This document shows positions 32,644 to 36,217 of a DNA stretch of 36,217 nucleotides, piece after piece. A program made the translations under genes and the position numbers. The notes beneath the pieces were generated by a model that saw only the letters and a list, made by a program, of their open reading frames with translations, did no database searches and had not been told where the DNA came from. How positions within the stretch are numbered: position 1 is the stretch's first letter; each line of letters begins with the position of its first letter. The stretch is from CAZYFS01 sp964647465 (GTDB lineage Bacteria > Patescibacteriota > Minisyncoccia > Minisyncoccales > UBA1441). The DNA lies in contig CAZYFS010000004.1 of the NCBI GenBank assembly GCA_964647465.1, positions 1-36,217 of the forward strand. Direction: 5' to 3'.

Positions 32644-33846
32644 CTAAATAATTTTCAAAAGACGTCCTACTTGTTTGCAGATAGCAAGCAAGGTGTCGAT
32701 TTGTTCTTCGGTATGAGCAGACATAACGGTAAATCTTGCTCTAGCCTTACCTCTTTCTACCGCCGGCCATCTTACGCAAGGCCCGAATATGCCTTTTTCA
32801 AAAAGAAGTTGACTAAATTGCATAGCTTTTTCATCGCCTCCAATCAACACAGGAACAATTTGAGTTTGACTTTTTAAGGTGTCGTAGCCAATTTTTTGAA
32901 GACCCTCCCTCATATAATCAGTATTTTTCCACAGCTTTTCTCTCCAAATAGGTTCTTCCCTGATAATTTTTAGAGCTGTGATAGCGGAAGCGGAAGAGGC
33001 GGGAGTCATTGCCGTAGAAAACATATAAGACCTACTTGCCACTCTTAAGTATTTCACTATTGTTTTTGACCCAACGACAAAGCCCCCAGTTCCCCCAAGA
33101 GCCTTGCTTAAGGTGCCCATTACAATGTCGATATCTTCAACGGGTTTTAAGTTGAAATATTCTAATGTTCCCTTGCCCGTTTCGCCAAGGACTCCCGTAG
33201 AATGTGCTTCGTCTACTATAGTGATGGCCTTATATTCCTTTGCTAGGCGAGAAATCTTATCTAAGGGAGCGATATCACCATCCATACTAAAAACTCCATC
33301 AGTAACAATTATTCTTCTTCTCTGTTTATGTTTTTTGAGTTTATGTTCTAAGTCTTCCATGTCAAGATGTCGATAAACAACAATTTTTTGTTTAGACATT
33401 CGACAAGCGTCAACGATACTGGCATGATTTAATTCATCGCTGAACACGACCCCTTTCCTCGGCAACAATGAGATTCCAGGGATTCTTATTATTCTTGTTA
33501 TGGCAGGTATTATGCCAACGTTAGCCGAATAGCCACTTGGCCAGACAATAGCATCTTCGCCTCCCTTAAAGTCAGCTAGGGTTTTTTCTAGTTTTTTGTG
33601 GATATCTAAATTCCCAGAAAGCAACCTTGAGCCACAAGATCCAGTTCCATATTTCTCCGTGGCTTCTATCGCAGCCCGAATCATTTTCGGATGAGTAGAA
33701 AGAGATAAATAATTGTTTGAAGAAAACATTAAAACCTTTTTGCCATCTACGATGACCTCAGGGACGGCTGATCCTTGAATTATTCTTAAATCAGGATAAA
33801 GATTGTGTTTTTCTGCGTAATCCAGTAACTTTTCTATTTTCTCCAT
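32644..33846 (-). CDS. Alpha-oxoamine synthase family PLP enzyme
   Basis: 400 residues, fold type I. The PLP Lys is K248 in G-T-L-S-K-A-L-G-G. D-E-A-H-S (212-216), D-E-L-N-H-A-S (137-143) and G-T-G-S-C-G-S-R (67-74) are family motifs. The family includes glycine C-acetyltransferase (Kbl), 8-amino-7-oxononanoate synthase (BioF), 5-aminolevulinate synthase and serine palmitoyltransferase. All condense an amino acid with an acyl-CoA. The sequence alone does not decide, and no tdh or biotin gene is nearby. The linkage to CoA synthesis genes fits a CoA-dependent reaction. Confidence 0.88.
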   Translation of the reverse strand: MEKIEKLLDYAEKHNLYPDLRIIQGSAVPEVIVDGKKVLMFSSNNYLSLSTHPKMIRAAIEATEKYGTGSCGSRLLSGNLDIHKKLEKTLADFKGGEDAIVWPSGYSANVGIIPAITRIIRIPGISLLPRKGVVFSDELNHASIVDACRMSKQKIVVYRHLDMEDLEHKLKKHKQRRRIIVTDGVFSMDGDIAPLDKISRLAKEYKAITIVDEAHSTGVLGETGKGTLEYFNLKPVEDIDIVMGTLSKALGGTGGFVVGSKTIVKYLRVASRSYMFSTAMTPASSASAITALKIIREEPIWREKLWKNTDYMREGLQKIGYDTLKSQTQIVPVLIGGDEKAMQFSQLLFEKGIFGPCVRWPAVERGKARARFTVMSAHTEEQIDTLLAICKQVGRLLKII

Positions 33847-33997
33847 GAGAAAGTTTTTGCTAGTAAATTATTTTTTGAAAAATTATTAGAATCAATTAAT
33901 CGTAAAAACGAATTAGTCATAAAGATTAAATACTTTTTCTTGGAATTTGCAGTTTCTGGTTTTGTTCCAACGTCTTCAATGTTATAAAAAACTGGAC

Positions 33998-34129
33998 TCA
34001 ACTCTTCTTTCTTGAGTAGTCAAGAAATTGAAAAATACGTTGCATCTTATATTTCTCTTGCTTGAATCGGGAAGATAAAAACTTGATAGTCGATATTCCT
34101 TTCTTTAATTTATTATTTCCCATAAACAT
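33998..34129 (-). CDS. Possible small basic protein (43 residues)
   Basis: Open from an ATG at 34129 to a TGA at 33998, rich in Lys, Arg, Phe and Ser. It begins M-F-M-G-N-N-K-L-K-K. A TATAAT (34144-34149, minus strand) lies 14 bp upstream of the ATG, which would give a leader of about 8 nt. No homologue is recognised. It could be a leader peptide, a small protein or chance. Confidence 0.3.
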   Translation of the reverse strand: MFMGNNKLKKGISTIKFLSSRFKQEKYKMQRIFQFLDYSRKKS

Positions 34130-34143
34130 AATATTCTTTTTTT

Positions 34144-34149
34144 ATTATA
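34144..34149 (-). promoter_or_regulatory. Perfect -10 hexamer on the minus strand
   Basis: TATAAT on the minus strand, upstream of the 43-codon ORF and possibly of the oxoamine synthase operon. The -35 at 17 bp is a T-run and is weak. Confidence 0.35.
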
Positions 34150-34252
34150 CCTTGATTGCTTGGGTAAAAAAAGAGGAGAGGGGATATTATTTATATTATA
34201 TGAGAGTGTTATTTGATAAGTCGGACTAGCTTAATCAAGAAGATAATAAAAA

Positions 34253-34272
34253 GACTCAGCAAAAACTGAGCC
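34253..34272 (-). terminator. Terminator after the Nudix-HD gene
   Basis: On the minus strand GGCTCAG/CTGAGTC around a TTTTTG loop, followed by T5. It lies 25 bp after the stop of the Nudix-HD gene. Confidence 0.75.
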
Positions 34273-34297
34273 TCGTATTTTAATTTTAAGAAATTAT

Positions 34298-35365
34298 CTA
34301 GATTAAGTTCGGCTTAGGAAATAATTCTAAAAATTGTTTTTTAGATAAGCCCAATTCCTCAGCATAAAAATTAATTCTAAACAAAAGGTTGTCTTTGCCT
34401 TCCTTTCTAGTGGTTGGAGCGGTGGCAGCGACATCAGCTGCTCCCAATAAAACTAGCCCCCAATAGATATTTTTATATTTACTCTTAAACTTAGTAAGTT
34501 TTTGTTTATTTAACTCTGTTCCATCTAAAAGCAAGTGTATTTCTCCGTGATTTTCAATAATCTCTTTTGTTCTTTTACTCTCGTTCAAGCTCAGGTCAAA
34601 ACGTTTTAATATATTAATTGCCATTGTTGCTCCTATCTTTTCGTGACTAGGACAATCTGTATCTTTGTTCTCCGTTGGGATGATGGTATCCTTTTTCCCA
34701 ATATCATGCAGTAGCGTGCTTAGGAGAAAAAGTCTTTTTTTAGAATAGCGATCTACCTTTTCTGCTAAATGTTTTTTAATTTCTGGCTTAATATGCTTAA
34801 TTATCTCAGAGGCAATTTCAACGACCTTAAGGGTGTGATCAAAAACAGATTCATTGCTATGCCAAATGCTATTTTCGTAAATATTTATATTGTCAACCAA
34901 TTCAGGAAGATAGGGGCACTTATTACGAATATCTTCAAAGTTAAATTGAGCAAGAGAATAATGATGCGCCTTGTTGTTGTTTAGATATTTTTCTAAAGCT
35001 AGTCTCAGTTTATCGGGGAGTATTTTCCGATCTAATATTTGATTATTTGGAATCCATTCTGGCTTATCTTCGATAAAACTATGTAGGTTCTGGTCTCCTA
35101 CTACCCGGAGCTTTTCTTTTGTTTCTCCCTCGAAATAATGTTCTACATTCCCTTTGTTGTTAAATCGAGCAAATTCTTTAAGGATTTTGATATTTATGCC
35201 CAATTCTTCCTTGGCTTCCCGAGAAACTGCCTCTCTTATGCTTTCGTTACTTTCTACTCCTCCGCCAGGTAGAATATAATATTCTCTTCCACGCTTTTTC
35301 CGATGCAAGAAAAGTATCTTTTTGTCTTTTCTTAACAAAATGGCTACTCGGTGATTAGTTCTCAT
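34298..35365 (-). CDS. Nudix-HD domain fusion protein
   Basis: 355 residues with two enzyme domains. The N-terminal Nudix domain (about 1-125) has a fully canonical box at 35-57 (P-G-G-G-V-E then R-E-A-K-E-E-L-G-I). The C-terminal HD domain (about 165-345) has H177, the H220-D221 doublet in L-L-H-D-I-G-K, H241, H273 and D311, consistent with a metal-dependent phosphohydrolase. The two could act on the same nucleotide-like substrate in sequence. The start overlaps (ATGA) the stop of an upstream gene remnant, so it was once the second gene of an operon. Confidence 0.9.
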   Translation of the reverse strand: MRTNHRVAILLRKDKKILFLHRKKRGREYYILPGGGVESNESIREAVSREAKEELGINIKILKEFARFNNKGNVEHYFEGETKEKLRVVGDQNLHSFIEDKPEWIPNNQILDRKILPDKLRLALEKYLNNNKAHHYSLAQFNFEDIRNKCPYLPELVDNINIYENSIWHSNESVFDHTLKVVEIASEIIKHIKPEIKKHLAEKVDRYSKKRLFLLSTLLHDIGKKDTIIPTENKDTDCPSHEKIGATMAINILKRFDLSLNESKRTKEIIENHGEIHLLLDGTELNKQKLTKFKSKYKNIYWGLVLLGAADVAATAPTTRKEGKDNLLFRINFYAEELGLSKKQFLELFPKPNLI

Positions 35366-35508
35366 ATTTTATTATGGTGACTGATGTCCTTTTTGATCGT
35401 ACAGGCAACTACTTGATTAATATATCCAATGCCGGCCGGAAAATACTTTTCTAGATCGACATCATTAATTTCATTCAGTTCTTTTTCTTCAAGATAATCA
35501 AGGTTAGC
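35362..35508 (-). pseudogene. 3' remnant of a gene upstream of Nudix-HD
   Basis: An open 48-codon frame on the minus strand without any usual start codon, ending in TGA that overlaps the Nudix-HD ATG (ATGA). Its translation is protein-like and charged, with L-E-E-K-E-L-N-E-I and a hydrophobic A-G-I-G-Y-I-N-Q-V-V-A segment. A TAA lies directly upstream in frame. The overlap style matches the coupled genes elsewhere in this window, so it is best read as the end of a truncated operon partner. No family recognised. Confidence 0.55.
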
Positions 35509-35917
35509 TTAATTTAGTATTCGAGAAGAGGGGACAATAACTGGTGAAGCTAGGGGAGAAAATGGCTGAGAAATAAAGATTTTTCTTCTTAAGGGCCGTC
35601 GCAAGACGAAAGCAGAATTATTTGAGCAGGAAAGAAATAAAGTTTACGGCAATAGTGGCTACTGAAACCAATTTATCAAATTTATTGACTTGTGGCAAAT
35701 AAGATTGATTCTTTTGAAAAGATTCTCTTGAGCCAGAGAGGCTAGGTTTCAAAGTGGCCCAAGCGGGTGGTTTTCTTTATTCTAGGGGAATGGACTCAAC
35801 CATTACAACAGTGAAATTACTTGAAGAAAAGAAAGTAGAAATTTTCAAGATAAACGTTAGTTATAAGCACTATTGACAACTTATGGAAAAAAGTCATGCT
35901 TAGAATAATCGATCTTT
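35509..35917. other. Unassigned region, possibly decayed coding or structured RNA
   Basis: On the plus strand one frame is open in pieces (about 35513-35650, interrupted by TGA) with protein-like composition (R-E-E-G-T-I-T-G-E-A and K-A-E-L-F-E-Q-E-R). It also contains CGTC-GCAA-GACG (35594-35605 approximately), a GNRA-tetraloop hairpin. No known RNA signature (tmRNA, RNase P, SRP, 6S) is recognised. A TTGACA at 35874 and a TAGAAT at 35901 are 21 bp apart, too far for a standard promoter. Confidence 0.35.
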
Positions 35918-35931
35918 AAGGAGGTGAAAAA

Positions 35932-36018
35932 ATGGCTAAAGGCGGTGGACACGGAACTCCCGGGAAAGGCAACCCGCAGGGGCCTAGGCATGGCGGTGGA
36001 AAGAAAGGGGGGAAATAA
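35932..36018 (+). CDS. Small glycine/lysine-rich basic peptide (28 residues)
   Basis: M-A-K-G-G-G-H-G-T-P-G-K-G-N start, about 45% Gly, with Lys, His, Pro and Arg and almost no hydrophobic residues, ending in K-K-G-G-K. It is preceded by a near-perfect Shine-Dalgarno AAGGAGGTG (35918-35926) 5 nt before the ATG, the best in the window, and followed by a strong terminator. This isolates it as a well-translated single gene. The base composition is richer in G and C than its surroundings. No known family. Nucleic-acid binding is a guess from the charge. Confidence 0.7.
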   Translation: MAKGGGHGTPGKGNPQGPRHGGGKKGGK

Positions 36019-36036
36019 CTCCTTTTTGGCCAAGAT

Positions 36037-36070
36037 GGGGAAAGTGAAGCCGCCTTTCCCCTTATTTATT
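36037..36070 (+). terminator. Terminator after the small basic peptide gene
   Basis: Stem GGGGAAAG/CTTTCCCC (36037-36044 with 36054-36061), nine-base loop, then TTATTTATTT. It lies 18 bp after the stop. Confidence 0.75.
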
Positions 36071-36078
36071 TATTCTAC

Positions 36079-36217
36079 ATGAAAACTTTTAGCAATTATT
36101 ATTTCCCTAAGATTCAGGCCTATCAATTGTCCAATGGCTTAACAATAGCCTGGAATCCTCGTCAAGAGATTAACTCTTTTTATCTAGAAGCGTTTATCCA
36201 GACAGGAAGTGCCCAAG
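36079..36217 (+). CDS. M16 family peptidase, N-terminal part (cut by window end)
   Basis: Only the first 46 codons are visible. Y-Q-L-S-N-G-L-T-I at about 15-23 and a Q-T-G-S-A-Q end match the start of insulinase/mitochondrial processing-type zinc peptidases. The usual continuation G-x-x-H-F-L-E-H with the metal site lies beyond the window. It starts 9 bp after the terminator of the small basic peptide gene. Confidence 0.75.
   Translation, partial: MKTFSNYYFPKIQAYQLSNGLTIAWNPRQEINSFYLEAFIQTGSAQ

Larger units (their letters stand above)
33847..34252. other. Intergenic region before the oxoamine synthase operon
   Basis: Contains an 8-bp perfect hairpin TTTCTTGA-GTAG-TCAAGAAA (34008-34027), a possible 43-codon ORF on the minus strand (33998-34129) with a TATAAT upstream, and AT-rich sequence. 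The promoter of the operon starting at 33846 is not clear. Confidence 0.5.

Noticed and set aside
35509..35917. Known small RNAs such as RNase P RNA, tmRNA, SRP RNA or 6S
   Set aside because: None of their conserved sequence signatures could be found by eye.

Overview
The window looks like a chromosomal segment of a Patescibacteria (Candidate Phyla Radiation) bacterium, probably of the Parcubacteria group. The reasons are an AT-rich composition, TGA used as a stop, short proteins, a ValRS without its C-terminal arm, VirB2-like mini-pilins, cell-surface proteins rich in lamin-tail, PKD and GLUG modules, and sparse biosynthesis. This is inferred from gene content; no rRNA is present to confirm it.

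Layout. 1-1919: an inverted-repeat-rich intergenic region and a secreted protein with W-x-x-x-I-G-W-I-S-F repeats. 2013-6904 (+): one probable transcription unit from a strong extended -10 promoter, holding a histidine-less metallo-beta-lactamase-fold protein, a tiny membrane protein, gyrA, a methyltransferase, two pilin-like proteins and tRNA-Leu(UAG), closed by a bidirectional terminator. 6926-11294 (-): tsaD, valS, a PrsW-type protease and Hsp20, very tightly packed. 11339-14641: tRNA-Glu(UUC), then a polysaccharide deacetylase, a membrane thioredoxin-like protein and a processive glycosyltransferase, with a duplicated tRNA 3' end and gene 3' end bracketing the deacetylase.

14642-18974 is the accessory part: an AbiE-type toxin-antitoxin pair, a class II Fic protein with an in-frame stop before its apparent end, an NYN/LabA-type nuclease, remnants of a surface-protein gene, dispersed repeats and an 8-bp microsatellite. 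18975-24036 (-) encodes a 1470-residue modular surface protein and a membrane-anchored companion. 24134-26546 (-) has a DUF2283/DUF4258 pair, a Nudix hydrolase and a DUF4143-type ATPase.

26757-33846 (-) is a compact run: an alpha-oxoamine synthase, a histidine kinase, CoaC, a transglutaminase-like protein, CoaB and a second histidine kinase whose catalytic half nearly duplicates the first. 34298-36217 has a Nudix-HD fusion next to a gene remnant, a 28-residue glycine/lysine-rich ORF with a near-perfect Shine-Dalgarno, and the start of an M16 peptidase gene.

The most notable pattern is that two unrelated cargo genes (polysaccharide deacetylase and NYN nuclease) each lie between the intact 3' end of a neighbouring minus-strand gene and a second, partial copy of that same 3' end. 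A dispersed intergenic element is associated with both, and in one case the repeat also includes the 3' part of a tRNA gene. This suggests a shared mode of gene acquisition or duplication. No integrase or transposase is visible, and no CRISPR array was seen.
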